From Pseudofrankia coriaricola (lineage in GTDB: Bacteria > Actinomycetota > Actinomycetes > Frankiales > Frankiaceae): a stretch of DNA of 39,824 bases. Positions 1 through 8,730 of the stretch are shown piece after piece. The DNA lies in the NCBI RefSeq assembly GCF_001854805.1, contig NZ_MBLO01000206.1, forward strand, positions 1 through 39,824, given 5' to 3'. The position numbers were made by a program, and so were the translations under genes. The notes under the pieces were generated by a model. That model had not been told where the DNA came from. It was given only the letters and a program-made list of their open reading frames with translations, and did not search any database. How positions within the stretch are numbered: the first letter of the stretch is position 1; each line of letters begins with the position of its first letter.

Positions 1-300
1 CACGGCCGGCTCGGCTTCGACGGCGACCTCGCCACCCTGCGCGACCGCCTCGGCGGCGAGCGGACGCTCATCGTCGACCTGGCCTCGCCGATGCCCCCGA
101 TCGCCGTCACCACACCCGGCGCACACGTCACCCGCGTCGACGGCGCCCGCCAGTGGCTGGCCTTCCCGGCGACGGACAGCGCCGCCCCGCTCGTCGCCGA
201 GGTCGCCGCCCGCTACCCGCTGGTCGACCTCTCCCTGCGCGAGCCGCCCATCGAGGACGTCATCGCCCGCCTCTACACCACCGGCACGGCTCCAGTCTGA
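1..300 (+). CDS. ABC transporter ATP-binding protein, C-terminal end (partial)
   Basis: The reading frame is open from the first base and ends at the TGA at 298-300, giving about 99 residues. The sequence has the form of the region after the nucleotide-binding core in ABC-2 type (drug or daunorubicin exporter-like) ATPases: a 'G.L..LR' segment, then the Ala/Val-rich appended domain and a terminal 'PPIEDVIARLY' stretch, which is typical where this family aligns its last helix. The Walker and signature motifs must lie upstream, outside the window. It would energise an ABC-2 permease. A second, middle fragment of the same kind of ATPase lies at 5484-5735 on the same strand. The family call rests on the C-terminal signature only. 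Confidence 0.7.
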   Translation, partial: HGRLGFDGDLATLRDRLGGERTLIVDLASPMPPIAVTTPGAHVTRVDGARQWLAFPATDSAAPLVAEVAARYPLVDLSLREPPIEDVIARLYTTGTAPV

Positions 301-446
301 CGCAGCGGACGGCACGGGCTCGCCGAAGGGGCGGGGGCCCCTCGCGCAGTCGCGCACCCATCGCCCGATGACGGCGATGCGACAGCGATCGGCACGAGTG
401 CGCCCAGGCAGGCGCGGCCGCGCGCGATGCCGGCCCCGAGTGCCTG

Positions 447-1361
447 CTACGTCTCGGACCGGCGGCGTGCCTGCTCCTCGATCCGCCGGATCGACCGGGC
501 TTCCTCGAGACGTCCGAGCCGTTCGAGCGCGAGGGCCTTCACCTGGTAGTTCAACGCCGAGTCGGGACCGGAGTCGATGGAGATGTCGACCGCGGCGAGG
601 CACTCCTCGTTGCGCCCGAGGTTCACCAGGATCATTGCCTTCGTCCCGAACAGCCTCGACCGCGCGTAGTTGACCGTGCCGACGTACCGTTTTCTCTGCT
701 CGATCGCAATGGCCTGGTCGACCGCCCGAAGGGCTTCCTCATACCGTCCGAGGGTATTGAGAACCGTGGCCCTCACAAGCTGTGCCAGCAGGAACCGCGG
801 TTCGACGGCCATCGCCATCTCGTAGGCGGCCAGAGCCTGCACCGGCTGCTGTTGGCCGAAGGTCCAGCCCTTCTCCGCCATCGCTTCAATGTTCAGTGGA
901 TCGACCGAGATTGCCATGTCGAAGGCCGCGACCGCGTCCGGGTGGCGGCCCAGGTCCCGCAGTGCCAGACCCTTCAGCGTGTACGCCGCGGCAAATCCCG
1001 GGCGAAGGGCGATGGCCTTGTCGAGCGCGGCCACCGCGCGCCCGTTGTCTCCGTCGTTCCGGTGCTTCGCCGCCTCGTTGTACCGCAGGACGGCCTCCGG
1101 ATAGCGCGATTTTCCGCTCCGCTCCCACTCCTGGCCGTCGACGAGTTCGCCGGTGCACTTGCGGCACCTGACCGCTCCCCGGGGCTTGTCCCGCGCCGCC
1201 GGTGCGCAGCGGTCGCAGAAATGGGCCTTGCAGTCCACGCACACCGAGTAGACGACGGAGAAGTCCTCCGGGTTCTCCAGCGCGTACGGATTGCCGCCCG
1301 GGATGGCAGAGACGGAGATCGACCTCGGGCAGCCGTAGCCTGCGCAGTACAGCACTGCCAT
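447..1361 (-). CDS. TPR-repeat protein with cysteine-rich N-terminus
   Basis: 304 residues. The first 70 residues carry eight cysteines in pairs (C6/C11, C41/C44, C49/C52, C66/C69), which suggests two zinc-binding knuckles. The rest (about 85-300) is a run of tetratricopeptide repeats, recognised by repeated 'A...G.A..LGR..EA..A.D.AI...P' units. TPRs are protein-binding scaffolds. There is no signal peptide or membrane segment, so it should be cytosolic. It lies 78 bp downstream of the kinase-WD40 gene on the same strand and is probably cotranscribed with it, which would make it an adaptor or substrate of that kinase. No catalytic domain is visible. The function is inferred from context only. 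Confidence 0.8.
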   Translation of the reverse strand: MAVLYCAGYGCPRSISVSAIPGGNPYALENPEDFSVVYSVCVDCKAHFCDRCAPAARDKPRGAVRCRKCTGELVDGQEWERSGKSRYPEAVLRYNEAAKHRNDGDNGRAVAALDKAIALRPGFAAAYTLKGLALRDLGRHPDAVAAFDMAISVDPLNIEAMAEKGWTFGQQQPVQALAAYEMAMAVEPRFLLAQLVRATVLNTLGRYEEALRAVDQAIAIEQRKRYVGTVNYARSRLFGTKAMILVNLGRNEECLAAVDISIDSGPDSALNYQVKALALERLGRLEEARSIRRIEEQARRRSET

Positions 1362-1439
1362 GTCTCGTCCTCTCGATACGTTGTCCCGGCTGAGCGGGCG
1401 AGGATCGGAGTAGTTCCGATCGCTCCGCGGTACTAGTCG

Positions 1440-4400
1440 TCAGAAGACCGGCCACGCACCGCGTTCTTCCGCGCGTTCGAATGTCCGGCCACTGTTATCC
1501 GAATCGTGGCCCGGCACGCCTGGACCGCCCGCTGACAGGCTCGGTACACCGGCGTTCCTCGTGGCGGCCGCCCGCGCAAGCTCCGCACGGACGCCGTCAG
1601 GACGCAGCCAGCCCAGACCCGCGTCCCGCAGGACGTCCAGCAGACCCTCGACGTCGTCGTCCGTCCAGGCCGCGTCGACCCACCGGCGACGCGCCAGGAA
1701 GGCATCCACATACGGGCGCGCGTCCTGGTCCCAGTCAGCCGGCTGTGGGAACTCGTAGTCCCACGCCAGCTGCCACACCTTCGCTTTCTTGTCCTGCCCG
1801 AGGGACAACACCGTGCGCGCGTCGGAGCTGCATCGCACCGACAGCACGCTGCCGGTGTGCGCGGCCAGGGTACGCAGGCAGCGTCCAGCCGCCAGGTCCC
1901 AGACCCGGACGGACCCGTCAGCCCCGCCGGTCAGGGCGAACCGGCCGTCCGGCGTCAGCACCAGCGAGGTCACCTCGCCGGTGTGGCCGGTGAGCACCCG
2001 CATCGGACGGCTCGCTGCGGACAGGTCCCAGACCATCAGCGCGCCTTCGCTGCCCGCCGTGCATCCGAGCCGCCCGTCCGGCGTCATGGCGACCCTGCTG
2101 AGCTTCCCCGGTCCTGACAACAACATGGTCTCGAGACGGCCGGTAAGCGGGTCGAAAACGCGCAGGCTGTTCTGGAGGCTGCTGATACTCAGCCCGATCC
2201 GGCCGTCATCGCTGATCCTGGTCGAGTCGGCACTGACCACCCAACAGGGCGTGGTCTGCAGCAGGCGTCCTTGTTCCAGATCCCACACCTGCGCGAAGTG
2301 GAGATTGTGGTAGTCGCTGGTCAGCTCGAACTCGTGCGAGATCAGAATGCGGCAGTCGGGGCTGACCGTCAGCGCGGTGACGAACCTGTCGGCCTTCTTG
2401 AGCGTGCGCAGGCACCGCCCGGCGGCCAGGTCCCACACCTTGATCGTGCCATCCAGGCAGCCGGCCACCGCGAGCCGTCCGTCGACGCTCATGACGACCG
2501 CCTCCACCGAGTCAGGGTGGTCGCCGAGGGTGACCCGGCATTCGCCTGACTGGACGTCCCACACCTGGAGGTAGTAGTCGCTGTTCCCGGTCAGCACCGA
2601 CCGGCTGTCCGGGCTGAACACCGCGCACCGGAACTCGGGTCCGTACGTGGACAGCGTCTGGTGGACCTCGCCTGTCGCAGTGTCCTGGATCCGTAGGCCG
2701 GAGCGGTGCCGGGTCAGCGCGAACCGGCCGTCCGGGCTCAGCGCGAACCCGTTCTCCAGCAGCGGGGCGAAGCCCCTCGTGTTGCCGATCGGTATGGACA
2801 GCCCGTCCCTCAGGTCATCCGGGGCCGAGGCCAGGTCTCGAAGATGCCAGGTGCTGAGCAGCCCGACCCGCCGACCGCGTCCGCCTACCTTGGCCCACTG
2901 GTCGAGGATGTCGAGGTCGTGCTCGTATCCGGGCCTGTCGCGGGCCCTGCGCAGCTCCTGGGCGGCCGCGCCCCACTGCCCCTGGCGAGCGAGCTGCCGC
3001 GACCTCGCGATGGCTGTGCTGACGACGTCGGCGTCGCGGGACATCTCGGTGGCCGGCCTCGGCCGCGCGTAGCTCCACGGCGACGGTGGCCCGGCGGCGC
3101 CCGCCGTCCAGAGGCGCAGATCCGCGTTCGCCAGGGAGATGCCGGACCGGCCGTCCGCGCTCAGCGCAGTCTGGTGGCTGCTGAACGGCATCGTCCTGAG
3201 GCATCGGGGCGTCGTCAGCTCCCACACCTCCGTCCCGGCCGCGCCGCCGCCCACCGCATGACGGCCGTCAGCGCTGAGCGCGCCGAATTCGCGGCCCAGC
3301 TCGAACTCGCGTTCCACCCGCATGGTCTCGGTGTTCCAGACCTGTGCCTTGCCCTCGCCGGTCACCAGCGCGTGACGCCCTCCGGTGCCGACCACGACGC
3401 CGTAGTGGCGGAACTGCCTCGAATGTTCGAGGTGACCGGTGCGCAGGGCCCAGACCCGCAGCCGCCGGGTGGGGTAGTCCCAGTGGACGACCCGGCGGCC
3501 CCCGTCGGTGACCGTGACCGACTCGCCGAAACTCGACACCGAGGTGCGTTCCTGCCGCAGCGTCCGCACGAGCCGCCCCGTGGCGACCTCCCACGAGAGG
3601 ATCCGGCCGTCGTCCGCCAGCGACACCAGCGTCGCGCCGTCCGGGCTGACGGACACCGACCTGACCGAACCCGTGTGACCGGTCAGCCGCCGCAGCAGCC
3701 GGCCGGACGGAACATCCCAGACCAGGACGGCCTGGTCGACTCCCCCGGATGCGAGCAGTCGGCCGTCCCTGCTTAGCGCCACCGTCTCGACGCCGCGGTC
3801 GTGGCCTCGCAGGACCTGCAGGCAGCGCCCGGTGGCGACATCCCACACCCTGATGTCGATGGGAGCGCCGTCCGGCCGGGGCGGAATGGACGCATCCCGG
3901 TCGGCGGACGCGGCGATCCGGCCGTCCCCGCTCATCGCGACCGCTGCCACCGGGTTGGCATGACCGGTGAGCGTGTCGGGCTGGCGTGGCCTGGGCATCT
4001 GCCGTGCGCGCGCCAGCGCGGCGTCCACATCCGCGAAGCCCGCCGCGAACCCGGCCGCGGATCCCACGCCGTCACCGTCACCGGCCCTCGTGGCCGCCAT
4101 CTCGAGCAGCGGGATCGCGCTGTCCGGATCGCCACGCTCCAGGTGCACGAGCGCGAGCAGGTAGTCGTCGACCCAGTCCTGCTGCCGGTGACCGGCCCGC
4201 ACCCCCTCGAGCTCGGCGACGAGCTGTGCGTCGGAGCCCCGGCCCGTGCGCCACCGGTTCAGGCCTCGGTTGTAGACCGCGGGGGTGTGGTGCGGGTCGG
4301 CTTGCAGGGCCCGCGCCCACAGCGCCTCGGCCCGCTCGGGATGGCCGAGGTCGAGCATCGACAACGCCTGGTTGGACAGGCCGTCGGCGAGCAGCCGCAC

Positions 4401-5387
4401 ACCGGATGGGCGGGCTCGCGGGTAGGTCCCGCCGATGACCCGCTGGTAGATGCCGATCAGCTCGTCGGCGAGCTGATCCATCCTTGACGGGCGGGCCGCG
4501 GGTTGTTCCTGGAAGCAGCGCCGCAGCAGGCTGACGATCTCCGAGGGAAGCGCGGGCAGCTCCGGGTCCGCCGGTGGCCGCTGGACAAATGCCTCGAACA
4601 CCTCCCGCGCGACCTGGCCGAACGACGTCGGGGGCTCGCCAGCGAACAGTTCGAGCACGCTCACCGCCCACGACCAGACGTCGGTCGCACGGCTCAGCCG
4701 GACGTGCCCGCCCGCCGCCGCGTCCGCCTGCTCCGGCGAGCAGTAGGCCGGGGTGCGGCCGGCGAACGTGGCCAGCACCGTTGCGCCAGCCAGGACCGGC
4801 CGTCCGGCCGCGCCTGCCGGCTCGCCGGCCAGATCGGGTCCCTTGGCCAGACCGAAGTCGGTGACCTTGACGGTTCCGTCCCGGGCCAGCATCACGTTGG
4901 CCGGCTTCACGTCCTGGTGCACCAGCCCGTGCTGGTGGGCGTGGGCGAGCCCCCACGCGAACTGGATCGCGACGTCGAGGATGCGGCGCAGGGCCGCCGC
5001 CGGTCCACCCCGGTAGATCCGCCGGTCCCGTACCGCGTCGGCGAGGCTGCCGCCGTCCACCCACTCGGCGAACACATGCGGCACGCCGTCGATCCGACGG
5101 ATGTAGGCGCAGCTGACGACGTGCGGATGCAGGCCGAGGCCGACCCACGCCTCGGCCTCGGTCTCGAAGGCGACCCGGCCACGTTCCGAGACGGCGAACT
5201 CCATGCGCGGCGTCTTGACCGCAAGGTCGATGTTCCAGCCATGATGCCGGACCTTGTACACCAGGCCCATCCCGCCGGTCTGGATGACATCGAGAACGTC
5301 GTAGAGATCGAGCACAAACTCGCCGACGCCCCATATGCGGGCTGACCTGCCGGCTGTGACGTTCTGAATGCGTCGCGCGTCAGCCAC
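1440..5387 (-). CDS. Ser/Thr protein kinase with TPR linker and two WD40 propellers
   Basis: 1315 residues. Residues about 30-310 form a Hanks-type kinase: Gly-rich loop TGGMGLVY near 37-44, ATP-binding lysine K58 (AVKTP), catalytic loop HQDVKPAN at 157-164 (D159) and DFG at 177-179. HQD replaces the usual HRD, so it is a non-RD kinase, but the catalytic residues are present. A TPR-like stretch follows at about 340-440. The C-terminal two thirds contains about 14 WD40 blades in two groups separated by a helical linker, recognised by repeated 'GH...V..V..S.DGR...S...D..V.VWD' units. There is no transmembrane helix, unlike PknB. It heads a minus-strand pair with the Cys/TPR gene and is divergent from the EAD1-KAP gene. 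Kinase-WD40 proteins occur in actinobacterial and cyanobacterial signalling and in proposed conflict systems. Confidence 0.9.
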   Translation of the reverse strand: MADARRIQNVTAGRSARIWGVGEFVLDLYDVLDVIQTGGMGLVYKVRHHGWNIDLAVKTPRMEFAVSERGRVAFETEAEAWVGLGLHPHVVSCAYIRRIDGVPHVFAEWVDGGSLADAVRDRRIYRGGPAAALRRILDVAIQFAWGLAHAHQHGLVHQDVKPANVMLARDGTVKVTDFGLAKGPDLAGEPAGAAGRPVLAGATVLATFAGRTPAYCSPEQADAAAGGHVRLSRATDVWSWAVSVLELFAGEPPTSFGQVAREVFEAFVQRPPADPELPALPSEIVSLLRRCFQEQPAARPSRMDQLADELIGIYQRVIGGTYPRARPSGVRLLADGLSNQALSMLDLGHPERAEALWARALQADPHHTPAVYNRGLNRWRTGRGSDAQLVAELEGVRAGHRQQDWVDDYLLALVHLERGDPDSAIPLLEMAATRAGDGDGVGSAAGFAAGFADVDAALARARQMPRPRQPDTLTGHANPVAAVAMSGDGRIAASADRDASIPPRPDGAPIDIRVWDVATGRCLQVLRGHDRGVETVALSRDGRLLASGGVDQAVLVWDVPSGRLLRRLTGHTGSVRSVSVSPDGATLVSLADDGRILSWEVATGRLVRTLRQERTSVSSFGESVTVTDGGRRVVHWDYPTRRLRVWALRTGHLEHSRQFRHYGVVVGTGGRHALVTGEGKAQVWNTETMRVEREFELGREFGALSADGRHAVGGGAAGTEVWELTTPRCLRTMPFSSHQTALSADGRSGISLANADLRLWTAGAAGPPSPWSYARPRPATEMSRDADVVSTAIARSRQLARQGQWGAAAQELRRARDRPGYEHDLDILDQWAKVGGRGRRVGLLSTWHLRDLASAPDDLRDGLSIPIGNTRGFAPLLENGFALSPDGRFALTRHRSGLRIQDTATGEVHQTLSTYGPEFRCAVFSPDSRSVLTGNSDYYLQVWDVQSGECRVTLGDHPDSVEAVVMSVDGRLAVAGCLDGTIKVWDLAAGRCLRTLKKADRFVTALTVSPDCRILISHEFELTSDYHNLHFAQVWDLEQGRLLQTTPCWVVSADSTRISDDGRIGLSISSLQNSLRVFDPLTGRLETMLLSGPGKLSRVAMTPDGRLGCTAGSEGALMVWDLSAASRPMRVLTGHTGEVTSLVLTPDGRFALTGGADGSVRVWDLAAGRCLRTLAAHTGSVLSVRCSSDARTVLSLGQDKKAKVWQLAWDYEFPQPADWDQDARPYVDAFLARRRWVDAAWTDDDVEGLLDVLRDAGLGWLRPDGVRAELARAAATRNAGVPSLSAGGPGVPGHDSDNSGRTFERAEERGAWPVF

Positions 5388-5483
5388 GCGCGAATTCTGT
5401 CACGAACAGTCCGACTTGACTCTCCCCGATGAAGTCTGGAGGACGACACCGCGCATCCCTCAGATCGACGCAGGCGCCATGCC

Positions 5484-5735
5484 CAGCCGGGCGGTCCAGC
5501 GACGCGGGCGATGCGGCTGGCACAGCGTCTGGGGGTGGTGTTCGGGCAGCGTTCGACGCTGTGGTGGGACCTGCCGCTGCGTGACAGCTTCGAGCTGGTC
5601 CGCCATCTCTACCGGGTGCCGCCCGGCCAGTTCCACGCCAACCTCGCCCGGTTCGTCGAGATGCTCGACCTCGGCCCGTTCCTGGACACCCCGGTGCGCC
5701 AGCTGTCCCTCGGCCAATCGCGGCCGTCGGCCTGA
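5484..5735 (+). pseudogene. ABC-ATPase middle fragment (remnant)
   Basis: In the frame of an ATG at 5511, this stretch encodes the segment between the Walker A and signature motifs of an ABC-2 type drug-exporter ATPase. Landmarks are GVVFGQRSTLWWDLPL (Q-loop region), RDSF, 'LLDLGPFLDTPVRQLSLGQ' (written here as the family pattern) and then an abrupt, unrelated tail and stop at 5735. The family normally continues after LSLGQ with R-rich helical sequence and Walker B. Walker A is missing at the other end. It lies within the otherwise gene-free divergent region 5388-5790, which also must hold the promoters of the kinase gene (minus) and the KAP gene (plus). It is probably a duplicate of the gene whose end is at 1-300. 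Confidence 0.75.
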
Positions 5736-5790
5736 AGCATGGTTGGCCCGACGATCAGGCCGCGTATTGTTCCTCGCCGGGGGTGTAACC

Positions 5791-8622
5791 ATGGCCGCGC
5801 CGCGTAGTGAGCTGACGCGCGAGGAAGTCCAGGCGTTGGCGAGCGCCTTTTCCGCCCAGTCGGCGGCGAGGCTGGTCCTCGAGCGAGCAGGCCTTCCGCG
5901 CGAACGTCAGCCGAGCTGGCAGGCGGGTGATGCCATCGCCTTCTGGACGGAGGTGGCCCGTCTGCTCGCCCTCGGCGCTGTCGTCGATGGTCGTCAGAAG
6001 GTGCTGGCGGCGGCGCTGGAGGAGTTTCCCTACAACCAGGTCCTAAGAGCGGGATACGACGGGGAGCCGCGAGGGGGACGCGAGCCGCTCGATGAACGGG
6101 CGAGCTCATCCTCCGGGGTTCGGCCCGAGGCCCGCCGGTCGGCGAGTCCGCCGTCGCGGGCCGAGGCTCCCGAAGAGACGGTGGCGCCCAGGCCTTCCGC
6201 GGCCACCGAAGCTCCGGTACCCGAGGATGAGCCGTCGTCACGGGTCGACCGTCCGGGACCGGCGGGCGACGGCGATTCGGCCGCCAGGAACCGTCGGTTT
6301 CCCGCATCAGCATCTCGGTCACAGTGGACGCGGTACGCGGCGGACGCGGTGCTGCCAGCACCCGCGAGTGACGCGCCCACGGCGACGGACGCGCTCGACA
6401 TTGCCGGCGACGTGGCCACGCTCGCGAAACTGGTCGTGGCCCGGACCCCACCGCCCCCGCTGGCGATCGCGCTTCTCGGCAGGTGGGGCTCCGGCAAGTC
6501 GAGCTTCATGCTGCAAATGCGCTACAAGGCCCAGAAACTTGCCGAGATTGCGGCGGAGCGGTCAGACCCCCAGAAGAGCGCCTTTGTCGGCCGCGTCCTC
6601 CAGATCGAGTTCAATGCGTGGCACTACAGCGACGACCGGGTGTGGACCGGCCTGGTCGACCGCCTGTTCCGGGAACTGGCCACCGCCTATGCCACCAACG
6701 CCCCACCCGCGGGCTCGGCCGGCGAGGTGCGGGCGGAGCGCAAGCGGTTGCACGCGCGGAGGGAGGAGGAGGCGAAGCGGCGCGACCGCCTGGCGGCCGA
6801 CCTGAGGACGATCGACGGCTCGCCCACCGGCCAGGGCAGGTTCGCGCGGCATCGCGCGCTCTGGTGGTTCGTGCTCTCCGCCAAGGCCTGGGCGCGGGAC
6901 GTGTGGGCGGACCTGGCCGCCAGCTGGCGGATACTGGCGCAGGTCGTCGCGCTGGTCGTCGTCGTGGGCCTGGCGTGGTGGTACGGCGCCGACGTCGCCA
7001 CCCGGGCGCATGCCCACGCGCTGGCCCGCTTCGGGCCGCCGGTCGTGACCGCGCTCGCCGTCCTCTACCCCGGCTGGCGTTTCTACCGGACGCTACGTTC
7101 CCGGGCGGAGCAGGTACACGCCGAGCTCAGCGCCACGCTGGCCGGCGTCGACGAGACGATCGGCGAGCTGGACCGCCAACTGGTCGTCGTCGACGCGGCG
7201 GCGGGGCTGGCGTCGTTCGTGGCCGACCGTTCCGCCGACTCTGCCTATGCCGACTACCGCGGCCTCGTCGGCCGGGTCCGTGACGACCTCGCCCAGCTCC
7301 AGGACAGGCTCGACACGGCGCTCGCCGAGTGGAACGCCGACCGGGAGGCCGCGGCCGAGGCGGCGGTGGCCACGGGAGAGGCGCCCGGCGGCACGGGCAC
7401 GGAGCAGGCCACCGCGGGCACGAGGAGTGCCAGGCGGAAGGCCGCGAGGAAGGCGAAGACCGCGGCCGAGGACCGGGAGGCGAAGGAGCTTGGCGCGGCG
7501 GGCTCGAGCCGGCCGTTGGAGCGGATCGTGCTCTACGTCGACGACCTCGACCGGTGCCCGCCGAAGGTCGTCGTCGAGGTACTGGCCGCGGTCCACCTGC
7601 TGCTCGCGTTGCGGCTGTTCGTCGTCGTGGTCGCGGTTGACCCGGACTGGCTTCACGGCGCGGTGAACACCTACCGGGACGGGCTTTTCGCCGACGAGGA
7701 GAGTCCCGACGGGGCGTTCTGGACGACGGCCGACTACCTGGAGAAGATCTTCCAGATCCCGTTCGCGCTCGCCTCCATGGACGACATGGGCGACTCCGGC
7801 CGGGACTACCTGCGCGGCCTGATGCGCCCGGCGGAGGAGACGAAGGCGAGCGCCCGCCCGGCGGTGGGGCCAACCGGCCCCGCGCCAGCCGACACCGCGC
7901 CAGCCGACACCGCGCCAGCCGACACCGCGCCAGCCGACACCGCGCCAGCCGACACCGCGCCAGCCGACACCGCGCCAGCCGGCGCGGAGCAGCCGACCGA
8001 CGGCGGCCCGGCGCCCGACGACCCAGGCCTCCTGCTGTTCTCCACCGCCGAGGAGGCGTTCCTGCCTGAGCTTCATGGCCTGGTGCGGACACCACGCGCC
8101 GGAAAGCGGCTCGTCAACCTTTACCGGCTGGTCCGGATCGGGGTGTCCGAGGCCGACCGGCCGAGCTTTATCGCGGACCCGGACGACGCCGGGTCCGGCG
8201 GCGAGTACCAGGTGGTGGCGATCCTGCTGGCCGCGCTGGTCCGCGACGCGGTCGCCGCCGGGCAGCTGTTCGAGCGGCTGGCCGCGCTCGACGGCACCGA
8301 CCCTGACATCCTCACGACCCTGCGTGCGCACGGCTCGACCACGGCGACCACGGCGACCACCGCGACCGGCGTGGCCCGCGCGTCCACCGCGGTCCACGCA
8401 TCCGACGAGGAGACGCGGGCGCTGAGGGTGCTGTGCCTTGAGCTCGCTGGCCTGGTCGAGAGCCTCGGCGCGAGGGACAGCGCGACGGAGAACGTGATGG
8501 AGAAGGCGACCGTGCGCCAGGCGGCGCTCTACCAGAAGTGGCAGGCCCGCGTGAGCCGCTTCAGCTTCCACACCGCCGTGCGCAGGCCGCCGACCGCGGC
8601 CAGGACGCCGCCCGGCGGCTGA
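5791..8622 (+). CDS. EAD1-KAP P-loop NTPase (predicted conflict-system ATPase)
   Basis: 943 residues from the ATG at 5791, chosen because GGGGGT precedes it and the N-terminal domain begins at once; an open frame further upstream runs through ABC remnant DNA. Residues about 5-80 match effector-associated domain 1 (ELTREEVQALASAF...ARLVLERAGLP...FWTEVARLLALG...LAAALEEFP), a small adaptor of bacterial conflict and signalling systems. A Pro/Glu-rich linker follows. The KAP NTPase has Walker A GRWGSGKSS at 230-238, the KAP-typical 'EFNAWHYSDD' just after it, two membrane helices inserted at about 379-401 and 415-430, a charged coiled region, and Walker B with KAP signature VDDLDRCPP at 583-591. 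A PADTA repeat occupies about 700-730. KAP proteins are membrane-anchored, with the NTPase facing the cytoplasm. It is divergent from the kinase gene. Confidence 0.88.
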   Translation: MAAPRSELTREEVQALASAFSAQSAARLVLERAGLPRERQPSWQAGDAIAFWTEVARLLALGAVVDGRQKVLAAALEEFPYNQVLRAGYDGEPRGGREPLDERASSSSGVRPEARRSASPPSRAEAPEETVAPRPSAATEAPVPEDEPSSRVDRPGPAGDGDSAARNRRFPASASRSQWTRYAADAVLPAPASDAPTATDALDIAGDVATLAKLVVARTPPPPLAIALLGRWGSGKSSFMLQMRYKAQKLAEIAAERSDPQKSAFVGRVLQIEFNAWHYSDDRVWTGLVDRLFRELATAYATNAPPAGSAGEVRAERKRLHARREEEAKRRDRLAADLRTIDGSPTGQGRFARHRALWWFVLSAKAWARDVWADLAASWRILAQVVALVVVVGLAWWYGADVATRAHAHALARFGPPVVTALAVLYPGWRFYRTLRSRAEQVHAELSATLAGVDETIGELDRQLVVVDAAAGLASFVADRSADSAYADYRGLVGRVRDDLAQLQDRLDTALAEWNADREAAAEAAVATGEAPGGTGTEQATAGTRSARRKAARKAKTAAEDREAKELGAAGSSRPLERIVLYVDDLDRCPPKVVVEVLAAVHLLLALRLFVVVVAVDPDWLHGAVNTYRDGLFADEESPDGAFWTTADYLEKIFQIPFALASMDDMGDSGRDYLRGLMRPAEETKASARPAVGPTGPAPADTAPADTAPADTAPADTAPADTAPADTAPAGAEQPTDGGPAPDDPGLLLFSTAEEAFLPELHGLVRTPRAGKRLVNLYRLVRIGVSEADRPSFIADPDDAGSGGEYQVVAILLAALVRDAVAAGQLFERLAALDGTDPDILTTLRAHGSTTATTATTATGVARASTAVHASDEETRALRVLCLELAGLVESLGARDSATENVMEKATVRQAALYQKWQARVSRFSFHTAVRRPPTAARTPPGG
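7881..7980 (+). repeat. 15-bp coding minisatellite (PADTA repeats)
   Basis: Six identical copies of the 15-bp unit GACACCGCGCCAGCC run from 7891 to 7980, preceded by 10 bp of a seventh. The repeat is in frame in the KAP gene and encodes tandem ADTAP pentapeptides in the loop after Walker B. Exact identity of all copies implies recent expansion or copy-number change; every change of one unit keeps the frame. Confidence 0.95.
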
Positions 8623-8730
8623 GCCATCCGCGATCCAGCGACCACGTCGTCGGCACTCGGCACCCGTCCGTGGGCCTGGTTCGGGTGGTGTCACGCTGTG
8701 GTCCTGGCAGCGAGACGGTGAAGGATCATC

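Noticed and set aside
5368-5790. An upstream extension of the KAP gene to 5368
   Set aside because: The added residues overlap the divergent kinase start and the ABC remnant in another frame, are Arg/Ser/Cys-rich, and the ATG at 5791 has a good ribosome binding site directly before the EAD1 domain.
7881-7980. A CRISPR-like or regulatory repeat array
   Set aside because: The 15-bp units are contiguous without spacers and lie in frame inside a gene.
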